A stretch of DNA of 64,000 nucleotides from contig NZ_CM001240.1 of the NCBI RefSeq assembly GCF_000230835.1, forward strand, positions 5,908,279-5,972,278. Reading direction: 5' to 3'. Positions 1 to 9,324 of this stretch are shown here, in pieces. The stretch's first letter is position 1. The number at the start of each line of letters is the position of its first letter. Below the pieces are notes generated by a model, which saw only the letters and a program-made list of their open reading frames with translations, searched no databases and was not told the DNA's origin. Source of the stretch: Clostridium sp. DL-VIII (GTDB lineage Bacteria; Bacillota; Clostridia; Clostridiales; Clostridiaceae). Made by a program: the position numbers and the translations under genes.

Positions 1-1
1 A

Positions 2-448
2 AATTTTCAAGATATGAAAGATGTTTTTGATTATGGTTTTAACAATTATTCTTTAGTACATCTTTATAAAAAAGGTGATGAAATCTCACAATATAACATA
101 AACAGTAAACTTACAATACCTCTTATAAGTTCCAAGGATATAGATTATATTGTTCCTAAAGGACAAGAAAATTCAGTATCCTCTGAAATTAAAGTGGACG
201 ATAAGGATTTAAGTAAACAATCTTTTGATAAAGGTGAAAATATATTAGAAGGAACAGTTTATGTTAATGATAAGGAATATACTACTGTTGATTTAGAAGC
301 TGGAGTTTCCAGGCATTATGAATCTGCACTTCCAAATAAAGATAATGCCCCAGCTTATGTAGGCGCTATTGCTGTTTGCCTTGCAGGAGCATTTGGATTG
401 AAGCGATTCTTAAAGAACAAATTTAATAAATCACATGAAAATAAATAA
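2..448 (+). CDS. D-alanyl-D-alanine carboxypeptidase, C-terminal part (5' end outside window)
   Basis: The open frame enters at base 2 without a start, so this is the 3' part of a gene. It begins FQDMKDVFDYGF, typical of the junction between the serine-peptidase S11 domain and the PBP5-type C-terminal domain of DacF/DacA-like enzymes. A beta-rich stretch follows, then a hydrophobic segment (PAYVGAIAVCLAGAFGL) and a basic tail (KRFLKNKFNKSHENK) that would anchor it to the membrane. The family trims the terminal D-Ala from peptidoglycan stem peptides. The catalytic SxxK part lies outside the window, so activity and subtype cannot be judged. Confidence 0.75.
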   Translation, partial: NFQDMKDVFDYGFNNYSLVHLYKKGDEISQYNINSKLTIPLISSKDIDYIVPKGQENSVSSEIKVDDKDLSKQSFDKGENILEGTVYVNDKEYTTVDLEAGVSRHYESALPNKDNAPAYVGAIAVCLAGAFGLKRFLKNKFNKSHENK

Positions 449-477
449 CAAATTATAATGTCATGATTATTTTACAT

Positions 478-515
478 AAAATTAAAGGAAGCAGAAAACT
501 GCTTCCTTTAATTTT
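478..515. terminator. Bidirectional terminator between dac-like gene and asd
   Basis: A 16-bp perfect stem (479-494 with 499-514) has an AAAA loop and T/A runs on both sides. It lies between two convergent genes and can serve both. Confidence 0.85.
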
Positions 516-538
516 ATATTCTTAAGCTTATTACACAT

Positions 539-1624
539 CTATTTTGCAGTTAAATATCCACAAGCTTTTAAATACTCAGCCGATAAAACACCGCCGCCTG
601 CTGCTCCTCTTAAAGTATTATGAGAAAGACCTACAAATTTATAATCAAATAGCGTATCTTCTCGAAGTCTTCCCATAGATATTCCCATTCCGTTTTCATA
701 ATCTCTATCTAAATTAGTTTGAGGCCTATTATCCTCTGTGAAATACTTCAAAAACTGTTTTGGTGCACTTGGAAGATTTAAAACAACTTCAGGTGCTTTA
801 AAACTTTCCCATGCCTTTATTATTTCTTCCTTTGTAGGCTTCTTCTTAAAGCTCACGTAAACAGCGGCTAAGTGTCCATTTGATACTGGAACTCTTATGC
901 ATTGAGCTGTAATAACAGGTGTTTTAGCACTCACAATTTTACCATTTTCTATCTTTCCCCATACTTTTAGCGGCTCATTTTCACTTTTTTCTTCTTCCCC
1001 GCCTATAAATGGTATTACATTATCAAGAATCTCAGGAAATTCTTTAAAAGTTTTACCTGCCCCAGAAATTGCCTGATAAGTGCAGACTAGAATTTTTTCT
1101 GGCTCATATTCCATAAGAGCATTTATTGGCGGTACATAGCTTTGAATTGAACAATTTGGTTTTACTGCTATAAAACCTCTTTTAGTTCCTAATCTTTTCT
1201 TTTGACTTTCAATGATTTCTGCATGAACTCCATTTATTTCAGGGATTAATACTGGAACATCCTCTACATTTCTATTTGCTGAATTATTTGAGACAACTGG
1301 AGTTTCATGTTTTGCATAATCTTCTTCAAGTAATTTAGTCTGTTCCTTATTAAGTGAAATTGCACAGAAAACAAAATCAACCATATTACAGATTTCTTCT
1401 ACTTCAAAGGCATCTCTAACTATCATATCTTTGTATTTTTCAGGTAATGGGGTATCCATCTTCCACCTTTTCTCTACAGCTTCTTTATAAGTCATCCCTG
1501 ATGAATTTTTACTTGCAGCAAGTACGGTTACTTCAAACCAAGGATGATTTTCCAAAAGACATAGAAACCTTTGTCCCACCATACCAGTAGCTCCTATTAT
1601 TCCTACTTTTAACTTATCACTCAT
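539..1624 (-). CDS. asd: Aspartate-semialdehyde dehydrogenase
   Basis: Makes L-aspartate 4-semialdehyde from aspartyl phosphate with NADPH, the branch point to lysine/diaminopimelate, threonine and methionine. At 361 residues it has the length of the archaeal/fungal-type branch. The N-terminal nucleotide motif GATGMVGQ is at residues 11-18, and the catalytic cysteine is C158 in KPNCSIQ. The C-terminal part carries the conserved GMGISMGRLRED and SHNTLRGAAGG segments. The start has a good AGAGGTG ribosome site. It is monocistronic and divergent from a LysR gene. I looked for a lysine riboswitch or T-box in its short leader and saw neither. Confidence 0.95.
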   Translation of the reverse strand: MSDKLKVGIIGATGMVGQRFLCLLENHPWFEVTVLAASKNSSGMTYKEAVEKRWKMDTPLPEKYKDMIVRDAFEVEEICNMVDFVFCAISLNKEQTKLLEEDYAKHETPVVSNNSANRNVEDVPVLIPEINGVHAEIIESQKKRLGTKRGFIAVKPNCSIQSYVPPINALMEYEPEKILVCTYQAISGAGKTFKEFPEILDNVIPFIGGEEEKSENEPLKVWGKIENGKIVSAKTPVITAQCIRVPVSNGHLAAVYVSFKKKPTKEEIIKAWESFKAPEVVLNLPSAPKQFLKYFTEDNRPQTNLDRDYENGMGISMGRLREDTLFDYKFVGLSHNTLRGAAGGGVLSAEYLKACGYLTAK

Positions 1625-1728
1625 TAAAAAACACCTCTTACAATTTTATTTTGCCGGTCATATTTAAAAAGATAATTAAACCACATACATTGTTCAATTA
1701 TTTTTCTGTATTCCCTATCTCTTATAAA

Positions 1729-1738
1729 TATGATATCA
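1729..1738. promoter_or_regulatory. Perfect palindrome between asd and the LysR gene
   Basis: ATGATATCAT is a perfect 10-bp palindrome in the divergent intergenic region, 70 bp before the LysR start. Position and symmetry suit an operator, but in AT-rich DNA such a site can arise by chance. Confidence 0.25.
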
Positions 1739-1807
1739 TTTATACATATATTAGTAAAATTGATAATTTCTATTGCTATAATCAATAAATTTGATGGAGA
1801 TGATTTT

Positions 1808-2704
1808 ATGGACTTTAAGCAGCTTAATGCATTCTTAACAATAAGTAAACTTCAAAGCTTTACTAAAGCTGCAGATATTTTAGGTTATGCACAATCTACT
1901 ATAACAACTCAAATTAAACAACTAGAAAACGAGCTTGAAGTGAAACTTTTTGAGCGAATAGGCAAGAACGTTACATTAACACATGAAGGAAAAAAACTTT
2001 TACCCTATGCAAAACAGATGTTAAAACTATCAAGCGATATAAAAAACACAGTATTCAACAAAGAAACACCCAGCGGAACTCTAACCATTGGTGCTGCTGA
2101 ATCATTATGTGTATTAAGACTTCCTGAAATACTTAAGGAGTATAAAAGACTTTATCCTGAAGTTGAAGTCTCATTAAAATTTGGCAGTTGTGCTGATTTT
2201 AGATATTTTTTAACTGATAATATTATTGATGTAGCGTTTTCATTGGGGGTAAAAATTGATTCTGATGAATTTATATCTGACGTAGAAATTTCTGAACCTA
2301 TGCTATTTTTAGCTTATCCAGGACACCCGCTTATAAGTAAAAAATCAATACTGCCAAAAGATATTGAGAATGAGCCTCTTATCTTAACAGAAATGGGCTG
2401 CAGCTACCGAGCCTCCTTAGAAAACATTCTAACAAGTTGCGATATAAAACCAAATGTAGCCTTTGAAACTGGAAGTGTTCAAGCCATTAAACAATTTACA
2501 ATGAGCGGCCTTGGCATAACACTACTTCCAAAAGTTGCTGTGGAAGATGAAATAAATAGTGGTAAACTGATTCCTCTAAATTGGGAAGGCCCTAACTTTG
2601 GAATAATCTCTCAAGTACTTTATCACAAGGACAAATGGATTTCTCCAGCGCTAAAGGAATTTCTTAGATTATCTAAAGACTTTATGAATTCTTACTCAAA
2701 ATAG
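1808..2704 (+). CDS. LysR-family transcriptional regulator
   Basis: A 298-residue LysR regulator. The N-terminal winged helix-turn-helix (MDFKQLNAFLTISKLQSFTK, then AADILGYAQSTITTQIKQLE) is followed by a two-lobed periplasmic-binding-protein-like effector domain from about residue 90. I chose the ATG at 1808: GGAGAT stands just upstream and the LysR consensus begins there. An in-frame upstream extension to about 1730 has no family similarity. Its divergence from asd suggests, by the usual LysR arrangement, that it may control asd or itself. The effector is unknown. Confidence 0.9.
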   Translation: MDFKQLNAFLTISKLQSFTKAADILGYAQSTITTQIKQLENELEVKLFERIGKNVTLTHEGKKLLPYAKQMLKLSSDIKNTVFNKETPSGTLTIGAAESLCVLRLPEILKEYKRLYPEVEVSLKFGSCADFRYFLTDNIIDVAFSLGVKIDSDEFISDVEISEPMLFLAYPGHPLISKKSILPKDIENEPLILTEMGCSYRASLENILTSCDIKPNVAFETGSVQAIKQFTMSGLGITLLPKVAVEDEINSGKLIPLNWEGPNFGIISQVLYHKDKWISPALKEFLRLSKDFMNSYSK

Positions 2705-2780
2705 TAATTTTAATGACCTTACATTTTCTACAAGATCACTAAAAAATGCTTTCTGAAATTATAAATTTACAAATTATAAT

Positions 2781-2820
2781 AAAAGCTCAAGCAATTAAAT
2801 AAAATCACTTGAGCTTTTAA
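2781..2820. terminator. Bidirectional terminator, LysR gene / rluD-like gene
   Basis: AAAAGCTCAAG at 2781-2791 pairs with CTTGAGCTTTT at 2808-2818. It lies between convergent genes. Confidence 0.8.
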
Positions 2821-2831
2821 ACCTGTATTTA

Positions 2832-2871
2832 GTTAGGCACTATCAAATAAATAACAAGTTCATGTGCCTTA
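2832..2871. repeat. R1 repeat, minimal copy overlapping the rluD-like stop codon
   Basis: The two R1 ends are nearly fused: TTAGGCACTATCAAATAAAT then AACAAGTTCATGTGCCTTAA. The last TTAA contains the minus-strand TAA stop (2869-2871) of the neighbouring pseudouridine synthase gene. Confidence 0.7.
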
Positions 2872-3783
2872 ATTCATTTTTGTCTTCAAATTTTTAATCA
2901 ATTCCTTCATATCATCTGGAAGTTCTGCCCTTAAGGAAAGGGACTCTCCACTTCTTGGAGAATTAAAACTTAGGCCATAAGCATGAAGTGCCTGCCTCTT
3001 TATTAAATCTTCCTCCTCTTCACCGTATCCATATAATACATCTCCATAAATCGGATGTCCTAAGTGGCTTAAATGTACTCTTATTTGATGAGTCCTGCCA
3101 GTTTCCAATTTACATTCTACTAAACTAGAATTACTGAATTCTTCAACGACTTTATAATGGGTTATACTTCTCTGGCCTCTTTCGTCTATTATTCTCTTAA
3201 TTCCATTTTCAATACCTTCTGGTTTATATATAGGCAAATCAATCGTTCCCTGCTTTTCCTTCATACATCCATGAACAATTGCTAAATATCTTTTTTCAAC
3301 CTTATTATCACTCATCTCTTTTGATAACATTCCATGAGAAAATTGATTTTTAGCTATTATGATGAGCCCTGATGTATTCATATCCAGTCTTGATACCAAT
3401 CTTACTATACAATTCTGACCACTTTCCATAAAATAATTTATTACACCATTTGCAAGAGTTCCACTTTGATAACTTTTTGTTGGATGAACCACCATAAAAG
3501 GTTTTTTGTTAACTACTAATATATCTTCATCTTCATAAACAATATCTATATCCATCTTTTCTGGCGCTATGTCTTGGCTTTCATCCTTAGCTAAATCAAT
3601 CTTTATTGTTTCTCCTGAACTTAGTATTCGGTTCATCTTTACTACTTCATTATTAACGAATATCCTTTTATCAATAGATGCACTTCTTATTAATCTCGTT
3701 GATAGTCCAAGCTCTTTTTTGAGATATTCCCTTATTTTAGTACCTTCTTCTATATTTTCAACCTGCTTTTCTAAAATGCTCAT
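2869..3783 (-). CDS. RluA/RluD-family pseudouridine synthase
   Basis: 304 residues: an N-terminal S4-like RNA-binding region (about 14-60) followed by the RluA/RluC/RluD catalytic domain. The signature RLVSRLDMNTSGL puts the catalytic aspartate at D134. ETGRTHQIRVHLSHLGHPIYGD is also conserved. The family isomerises uridines to pseudouridine in rRNA or tRNA; the exact target cannot be read from sequence. It ends a minus-strand run nadD-yqeK-LCP-this gene with 36-55 bp gaps. Its stop codon lies in the end of an R1 repeat. Confidence 0.9.
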   Translation of the reverse strand: MSILEKQVENIEEGTKIREYLKKELGLSTRLIRSASIDKRIFVNNEVVKMNRILSSGETIKIDLAKDESQDIAPEKMDIDIVYEDEDILVVNKKPFMVVHPTKSYQSGTLANGVINYFMESGQNCIVRLVSRLDMNTSGLIIIAKNQFSHGMLSKEMSDNKVEKRYLAIVHGCMKEKQGTIDLPIYKPEGIENGIKRIIDERGQRSITHYKVVEEFSNSSLVECKLETGRTHQIRVHLSHLGHPIYGDVLYGYGEEEEDLIKRQALHAYGLSFNSPRSGESLSLRAELPDDMKELIKNLKTKMN

Positions 3784-3822
3784 CTACTTGTCTTCTCCTT
3801 GTGTGATTTAGTTAACTAATCT

Positions 3823-5121
3823 CTATTTCCCAAATTCCTCATAATCCTTACCTAAAATTATAATCACATCATAATCATTATATTCAGGCTTATTTTCTTT
3901 TTTTTCAATGTCCTTAATATTCAAATCCTGCTTTATTGTATTCGATTTATCGCTATCATTTGCGAGTATCCTACTCTTATCACTAAGTTCAATATTGCCT
4001 GTATCAATCTTTGTATATCCATCATTACTTAACTGCTTCATTACCTTTGCAGCTAATCCATTAATTTTTGTTGCATTTAATATTTTTATTCTAATATCAC
4101 CCTTTGATGTACTTGATATTAAACTTTTAGAATTAGATGATGACGTAAGTGGTGCTAATATTTCCTTATTTGCATTTTTATCAAAAACTACAAATGACTC
4201 TCCATTAATAGTTTTTTCTGTTCCCTTTATTGTGCTCATTGTTACATTTTCCTGCTTCAATCCCATAAACTTCATACCATAACTTAAAACGTCAACACTT
4301 GACATATTGGTTTCCACATTATCACCTACAGCTGACATTATCTTAGGTACTCTAAATATCATAAGAGGACTTGTACACTTTTCAATAACCTTAGATATAA
4401 ATTTATGCTGGTTTTCTATTCTATCCAAATCTCCATTGGCAAAACCGCTTCCATCATTGTTTTCTCTCCACCTAAAGAATTCCTCTGCCTTTTTTCCATC
4501 CAAATTTACTGTTTCTCCAGCTTTAAAATTAATGTGAAGATTCTGTACTGGATCATCATAAATCATATTTCTATCGATTTTCATATCAACGCCTCCAATT
4601 GCATCTATGATCTCATCAAAAGCGGTATAATCAATCTTAACCATATAATTTATATTTATATCTAATAAATTTTCGACCTCTGATTTTATTTTAGAATATC
4701 CACCAATTTCATAAGCTGAATTTATTTTAACATTTTTCCCATTAACATTTATTAAGGTATCTCTAGGAATAGACACAATATGTAAATTCTTATTTTGTGG
4801 ATTGTAGTTTAATACCATTATAGTATCAGTTCTTTTGTCTGTCTGATTATCTACCTGATTTACATTTCCTATATCTGTTCCAATCAATAAAATATTTACT
4901 GGTTCATTTGAAGCTGGATCTATACTGCTTGGCATTGATCTACTGCCTATTTTAGTTAAAGCATATGCTCCTGATACCATGGATACTATGAAAAAGGTAA
5001 TTATAAAAGCTATTACACCTAAAATTAATTTCTCTAAAATGTTAGTTGAATCATTATTTTTCTTAAAAAACTTTGATACTACTCCTATAATGTTCTTTTT
5101 GCTATTATTTTTTCTTCTCAT
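3823..5121 (-). CDS. LytR-CpsA-Psr (LCP) family protein with LytR_C tail
   Basis: 432 residues. A basic cytoplasmic N-terminus is followed by one membrane helix (about 30-55) and an extracellular LCP domain (NILLIGTDIGN.., DTIMVLNYNP, SIPRDTLINV, EFFRWRENNDGSG). From about residue 340 comes a LytR_C-type domain (IRIKILNATKINGLAAKVMKQL). LCP enzymes transfer undecaprenyl-linked glycopolymers such as teichoic acid onto peptidoglycan; the conserved Asp and Arg residues for pyrophosphate binding are present. It sits 36 bp downstream of yqeK. Which polymer it attaches is unknown. Confidence 0.9.
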   Translation of the reverse strand: MRRKNNSKKNIIGVVSKFFKKNNDSTNILEKLILGVIAFIITFFIVSMVSGAYALTKIGSRSMPSSIDPASNEPVNILLIGTDIGNVNQVDNQTDKRTDTIMVLNYNPQNKNLHIVSIPRDTLINVNGKNVKINSAYEIGGYSKIKSEVENLLDININYMVKIDYTAFDEIIDAIGGVDMKIDRNMIYDDPVQNLHINFKAGETVNLDGKKAEEFFRWRENNDGSGFANGDLDRIENQHKFISKVIEKCTSPLMIFRVPKIMSAVGDNVETNMSSVDVLSYGMKFMGLKQENVTMSTIKGTEKTINGESFVVFDKNANKEILAPLTSSSNSKSLISSTSKGDIRIKILNATKINGLAAKVMKQLSNDGYTKIDTGNIELSDKSRILANDSDKSNTIKQDLNIKDIEKKENKPEYNDYDVIIILGKDYEEFGK

Positions 5122-5157
5122 GTATTCACCTCTTAAAAAATGATGAATTATATCTTA

Positions 5158-5736
5158 TTATTTTTGAAGCTTTAGATGAAATAAAAAGTAATTCCGCGCT
5201 CTTATTGTATTTTCATCAATCAATAAATTTCTTTCTAATAAAATTTCTATACTACTGTTTAGCCCATAATATACTCCTTCATCTAAGCTTGTAAATGTAA
5301 TTTTCCTTAAGCTTTCAACCCCTTCAAAATCTCTGCCTGGCTCTATCATATCCGCAATATAAATAATTTTTGTCAAAATAGACATATCGATTTTTCCTGT
5401 TGTATGCCATCTTATTGCATCTAATATATCTATGTCTTCAATTCCAAGTTTGCTTTTTGCCTCGATAGGTGCAACTATACTATGCCACAAATTAGGGTTA
5501 TTCTCTTCTACCTCTGATAAGAAAATATTATTTTCCTGCATCATTTCTTTCATTTTATCTTTTGATAAATTTTTAGCTACATCATGAGCAAGACCAGCAA
5601 TTTCAGCTTTTTCTTCTGAGATTCCATTTAATTTAGCTAATTTTTTAGCTGTATCTGCAACTCCTAATGTATGTATATATCGATTTTCCTTTAAATTATT
5701 TTTAAGATATGATTTCATTTCTCCTATAGATAGCAA
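5158..5736 (-). CDS. yqeK: HD-domain hydrolase, YqeK family (probable symmetrical Ap4A hydrolase)
   Basis: 192 residues with an HD metal-binding fold: H22 in YIHTLGVADTA, HD at 51-52 in GLAHDVAKNL, then WHSIVAP, IRWHTTGK and YIADMIEPGRDF. Clostridial and Bacillus YqeK proteins cleave diadenosine tetraphosphate symmetrically. The gene follows nadD, as in many Firmicutes. The start is TTG with AGGAGG eight bases upstream; an internal ATG at codon 7 is a weaker alternative. The rsfS gene that often follows yqeK is not present here. Confidence 0.88.
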   Translation of the reverse strand: MLSIGEMKSYLKNNLKENRYIHTLGVADTAKKLAKLNGISEEKAEIAGLAHDVAKNLSKDKMKEMMQENNIFLSEVEENNPNLWHSIVAPIEAKSKLGIEDIDILDAIRWHTTGKIDMSILTKIIYIADMIEPGRDFEGVESLRKITFTSLDEGVYYGLNSSIEILLERNLLIDENTIRARNYFLFHLKLQK

Positions 5737-5790
5737 CTCTAATCCCTCCTTTTAACTTGTCACTTGAAATTTGTCCCTGATTATTGCCTG

Positions 5791-6405
5791 CTACTTATAT
5801 AGTTTGTTTTTATGGATGATATCGGCAACTTTTGGTGGCACAAAAAAATCTATTCTTTTATTTGTATTTACTCTATTTCTTATATCTGTTGAAGATATCT
5901 CAAGCTGTTTCAAATCCAAAATAATTATTTTTCCATTGTATTTCTCTTCTAAGACCTGCTTTTTTCTTCTCATTTCTTCTAAGTCCATTCCTTTTCTTGG
6001 AAAGACAACAAGTGTGGCTAATTCAAAGATTCTTTCAACTTTACGCCATTTTTCTATAGTAACTAAACAATCTGCACCAGTTATAAAGAACAACTCATTT
6101 TCTTCATTTTTATCATTATTTTGCCTCTTGAAATACTCTAATGTCTCATAAGTAAAACTAAGTCCATCTTTTTGTATTTCATAATTTGAAATAGAGAATT
6201 CCGTAAAAGGTTCTATTGCCGCTTCAACCATTTCATATCTTAATTCCGAATCAGTAGTTATATTATTTAACTTAAGTGGCTGTTTTCTTGCCGGCATATA
6301 AATCACTTCATCTAAATTCAATTGTTCCTTAGCTTCATAACCTATATATAAATGTGCATAATGAATAGGATCAAATGTCCCACCTATTATACCAAATCGT
6401 TTCAT
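5791..6405 (-). CDS. nadD: Nicotinate-nucleotide adenylyltransferase
   Basis: Adenylates nicotinate mononucleotide to deamido-NAD in NAD synthesis. 204 residues from the chosen ATG at 6405, which has GGAGGA upstream and begins MKRFGIIGGTFDPIHYAHL; a longer in-frame start at 6435 has no family support. The nucleotidyltransferase motif GGTFDPIHYAH is at 8-18, and the C-terminal ISSTDIRNR motif binds ATP phosphates. It is the first gene of the nadD-yqeK-LCP-rluD-like run and is separated from yhbY by a terminator. Confidence 0.95.
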   Translation of the reverse strand: MKRFGIIGGTFDPIHYAHLYIGYEAKEQLNLDEVIYMPARKQPLKLNNITTDSELRYEMVEAAIEPFTEFSISNYEIQKDGLSFTYETLEYFKRQNNDKNEENELFFITGADCLVTIEKWRKVERIFELATLVVFPRKGMDLEEMRRKKQVLEEKYNGKIIILDLKQLEISSTDIRNRVNTNKRIDFFVPPKVADIIHKNKLYK

Positions 6406-6534
6406 AAGCTTTCCTCCAAAGTAGTTTAGGTACATGAATAAAATTATTACTTTTTGAATGTACCTTTGATTAAATTTCTTTTTTTCATTATATCATGAAG
6501 CCGACTCAAATATATTTATAATATCTTAAATTTC

Positions 6535-6566
6535 AAAAAAGAAGCTATTATTATCTAGCTTCTTTC
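6535..6566 (-). terminator. Terminator after yhbY
   Basis: GAAGCTA (6541-6547) pairs with TAGCTTC (6556-6562). On the minus strand the stem is followed by a run of T. It separates yhbY from nadD. Confidence 0.8.
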
Positions 6567-6593
6567 ATTAATTATTTCAATAATTTTTAAAAT

Positions 6594-6896
6594 TTATTTA
6601 CTTGGTATTTCTATTTTTCTCTTTTTAAGATTGCTTGATTGTTTATATAAAACTATTTTATTACCTATTGCCTGAATTCCCTCGCATTTAATAGCCTTAC
6701 ATATCATATCAGAAGTTTCCCTAGTTTCTAAACCGCTATTTTCTAACACCTTTATCTTTATTAACTCTCTAGCTTCTAACGCTTGCTTAAGTTGTATTAA
6801 AAAGTTTTCTTCAACACCATTCTTCCCAATTTGAAATATTGGCGCAAGGTCATTAGCTAAACCTCTTAAATAAGCTCTTTGTTTTCCTGTTAACAT
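6594..6896 (-). CDS. yhbY: YhbY-family CRM-domain RNA-binding protein
   Basis: 100 residues starting MLTGKQRAYLRGLANDLAPI, with a CRM domain including the GKNGV loop (FQIGKNGVEEN) and KVLENS. Family members associate with pre-50S ribosomal particles. I chose the ATG at 6896 because AGGAGG stands 8 bases upstream; an upstream in-frame start at 6926 would place that ribosome site inside the gene. It is the last gene before the terminator and lies downstream of obg across a repeat-containing gap. Confidence 0.9.
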   Translation of the reverse strand: MLTGKQRAYLRGLANDLAPIFQIGKNGVEENFLIQLKQALEARELIKIKVLENSGLETRETSDMICKAIKCEGIQAIGNKIVLYKQSSNLKKRKIEIPSK

Positions 6897-6942
6897 TTCT
6901 TCATTCCTCCTAAATCTTTTCAACATATTGTTTATTAATTAT

Positions 6943-7130
6943 CCCCGGGGGCTTAATTCAGTTCATAGTTTACAGTTATGATAGAATCTTTAAATAAAAT
7001 TTTCTGCTAGTCAGATGCATTATTTATTGCTTTATTACTACTGCAAAATTTTAAAATCTACTTTTTTGAAACTCCTGCAGGAGTTTCCTCCTTAACTGTA
7101 ACTTGTTACTTGTGAACTGTAAACTGTTTA
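6943..7130. repeat. R2 nested palindromic repeat between obg and yhbY
   Basis: CCCCGGGGG (6943-6951) is followed by an arm with CAGTTCATAGTTTACAGTTA. A perfect 20-bp palindrome GAAACTCCTGCAGGAGTTTC lies at 7068-7087, then the opposite arm with AACTGTAACTTGTTACTTG and GAACTGTAAACTG up to about 7128. The arms pair imperfectly. Confidence 0.65.
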
Positions 7131-8420
7131 AAGTACATATTCAAATTCAAAGTCGTTTAATCTTACCATATCTCCGTCTTTAATTCCCATTTCTCTAAGC
7201 TCATCAAATATTCCTTTATTTCTAAGAACTTTGTGGAAATATCTTAAAGAATCTGGATCATTTACATTTACAGCACTAAGTAATCTATCTACAAAAGTAC
7301 CTTTAACAACGTAAACATTGTAACCTTCTTCTTCATTACTTTCAACACTGATATCGTAAGTAAATCTCTTTTCTTCTGGTATATACATTTCATCTTCTGA
7401 GATTTCAAGTTCTGTAATCGGAATTTCCTTAAGCATTCTTGCTGCTTCCTTCATTACAGCATCAACACCTTCATTTGTAGCTGCTGACATTTTAAATACC
7501 TTATCAAAGCCCATTTCCTGAACTTTTTTCTTAAACTCCTCAAAGACGCTTTCATCATAGAGCATATCTGTTTTATTGGCTACTACGATTTGTGGTCTAT
7601 CCCAAAGTTTAACAGAGTATTTTTTTAATTCTTCGTTAATCTTCACGAAATCTTCGAAAGGTTCTCTTCCCTCAACACCTGAGATATCTACTATGTGAAT
7701 TAATAATCTTGTTCTTTCGATATGTCTTAAGAATTGTATTCCAAGACCAACTCCTTCTGATGCGCCTTCAATTATTCCTGGTATATCTGCCATTACAAAA
7801 GGTTCAATTCCCTCGACTGCAACTACTCCTAAATTAGGCTTTAACGTAGTAAAATGATAATTTGCAATCTTTGGCTTTGCTTTTGTTGTCATTGAAAGCA
7901 ATGTTGACTTTCCTACATTAGGGAATCCTAGTAGACCAACATCTGCAAGTAATTTTAATTCTAATATTATGTTTAATTCATCTCCTGGCATTCCGGGTTC
8001 TGCATAGTGAGGAGCTTGTTTTGTTGGCGTAGCAAATTTAACATTTCCTTTTCCACCTTTTCCACCTCGCAGTAGAACTAATTCCTGTCCTTTATGTGAA
8101 AGATCTGCAATTATTTTATTACTTTCTGCTTCTCTTATGATGGTTCCCATAGGCACTTTTATATAAAGACTTTCACCATCTTTACCATAACACTTTTGCC
8201 CACCGCCATTACTACCTGATTCTGCTATAAATTTCTTTTTATATTTAAAATCTAATAATGTAGTTATTCCTGTTTCAACTTGGAAGATTATGCTTCCACC
8301 TCTTCCTCCATCTCCACCATCTGGTCCACCAAGAGGTACATATTTTTCTCTTCTAAAAGAAATAGCACCATCTCCACCTTTTCCAGATTTAATGAAAACC
8401 TTGGCTGTATCTATAAACAT
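7128..8420 (-). CDS. obg: GTPase Obg
   Basis: 430 residues in three domains. The Obg glycine-rich fold (about 1-158) has [14 protein letters not shown] and [12 protein letters not shown]. The G domain has P-loop GFPNVGKST at 165-172, DIPGIIEG and NKTD. The C-terminal OCT domain (about 345-430) is the extended clostridial/Bacillus form. Obg acts in late 50S assembly and links GTP and alarmone levels to growth and sporulation. It follows rpmA in the conserved rplU-prp-rpmA-obg order, but here about 600 bp of repeats separate them. Confidence 0.97.
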   Translation of the reverse strand: MFIDTAKVFIKSGKGGDGAISFRREKYVPLGGPDGGDGGRGGSIIFQVETGITTLLDFKYKKKFIAESGSNGGGQKCYGKDGESLYIKVPMGTIIREAESNKIIADLSHKGQELVLLRGGKGGKGNVKFATPTKQAPHYAEPGMPGDELNIILELKLLADVGLLGFPNVGKSTLLSMTTKAKPKIANYHFTTLKPNLGVVAVEGIEPFVMADIPGIIEGASEGVGLGIQFLRHIERTRLLIHIVDISGVEGREPFEDFVKINEELKKYSVKLWDRPQIVVANKTDMLYDESVFEEFKKKVQEMGFDKVFKMSAATNEGVDAVMKEAARMLKEIPITELEISEDEMYIPEEKRFTYDISVESNEEEGYNVYVVKGTFVDRLLSAVNVNDPDSLRYFHKVLRNKGIFDELREMGIKDGDMVRLNDFEFEYVL

Positions 8421-8565
8421 ATAATCACCTTCTTATCTAATTTTTTATAAAGTCCTCTATATATATTGACCATAAATTCAATTATTAAAACTAATAAGTA
8501 TGTTCAATTAATATACTTTATCTTCTGTAAATCTCATCTTATCATATTAAATCATAGAAATAAAA

Positions 8566-8655
8566 ATAACAAGCCGTTCCTAAGTATATTCAAAAAAATA
8601 GCAAGTCATTATGTGTGTACATACATCTCATGTTTGACTTGCCATTTCAAGGCAT
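8566..8655. repeat. R1 repeat, short copy beside a partial end
   Basis: A partial end (AATAAAAATAACAAGCC) is followed by a short copy bounded by TTCAAAAAAATAGCAAGTCA and TTTGACTTGCCATTTCAAGG. It abuts the larger copy to the right, giving a tandem array between obg and rpmA. Confidence 0.55.
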
Positions 8656-8980
8656 TATCAAAAAAATAACAAGTCAATCCGCCTGTCTATTTTCCATCAC
8701 TAGAAACTCGACTCGCATACGCTCGCTGAGTACTCACAGAGTAAGCGACCATCATCAAATCATAGATTCGAGATGTCTGCTTAACCGATTCACACAAAAT
8801 CATAGATTGCACTGTGTGAAAATTCGAGACACCAAATGCAAGATTTGGACTCTCACTTTTGGTTCACTGCTTATCAGTAGATTGCTCTAATAGACTCACT
8901 ATGAGAGTAATCTACTTCCTTGTCTGATGAAAAATATACTTGGCATATTGTGACTTGTTATTTTCTTTCATATGCCCTAA
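8649..8980. repeat. R1 repeat, long copy (about 330 bp)
   Basis: Inverted ends are AAGGCATTATCAAAAAAATA followed by ACAAGTC on the left, and GACTTGTTATTTTCTTTCAT then ATGCCCTAA on the right. Near the right end is the shared core CTTGTCTGATGAAAAATATA. The interior holds short internal repeats (AATCATAGATT twice, TCGAGA twice) but no convincing gene, so I read it as a non-coding mobile repeat. Confidence 0.65.
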
Positions 8981-9012
8981 AAAAGCACTCTTAATGTAAG
9001 AGTGCTTTTTTT
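8979..9012. terminator. Terminator after rpmA
   Basis: AAAAAGCACTCTTA pairs with TAAGAGTGCTTTTT around an ATG loop. It follows the rpmA stop on the minus strand and is symmetrical enough to act both ways. Confidence 0.85.
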
Positions 9013-9020
9013 CTAGAATA

Positions 9021-9320
9021 TTATTCAGCTATTGCTTCAACGTCTACTGGGTAAACACTTGCTTTCTTCTTATCTCTACCAAGTCTTTCGAATTTAACAA
9101 TTCCATCAACTTTAGCGAATAAAGTATCATCTTTACCTCTTCCAACATTTTCACCTGGGTGAATTTTAGTTCCTCTTTGTCTATAAAGAATGTTTCCAGC
9201 AAGAACAAATTCTCCATCAGCAGATTTAGCTCCTAATCTCTTAGATTCAGAGTCTCTACCATTCTTAGAACTACCAACTCCCTTTTTGTGAGCGAATAAT
9301 TGAAGGTTCATAATTAGCAT
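9021..9320 (-). CDS. rpmA: 50S ribosomal protein L27 (with cleavable N-terminal leader)
   Basis: 99 residues. The start [20 protein letters not shown] contains the Firmicutes leader MNLQLF just before AHKKG; in this phylum the Prp protease removes it to expose the mature N-terminus at the peptidyl-transferase centre. GAGGAGGTG lies 7 bases before the first ATG (9320) and 16 before the second, so the three extra residues MLI are probably translated. It is immediately downstream of prp. Confidence 0.96.
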   Translation of the reverse strand: MLIMNLQLFAHKKGVGSSKNGRDSESKRLGAKSADGEFVLAGNILYRQRGTKIHPGENVGRGKDDTLFAKVDGIVKFERLGRDKKKASVYPVDVEAIAE

Positions 9321-9324
9321 GTGA

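Noticed and set aside
1625..1730. Lysine riboswitch or T-box before asd
   Set aside because: The leader is short and has neither the riboswitch core nor a T-box sequence.
8466..8890. Small plus-strand frames between obg and rpmA
   Set aside because: They run through R1 repeat sequence, have no ribosome site and encode no recognisable protein.
8649..8980. CRISPR-like array from repeated short words
   Set aside because: Repeats are irregular, few and without equal spacers; they belong to an R1 copy.
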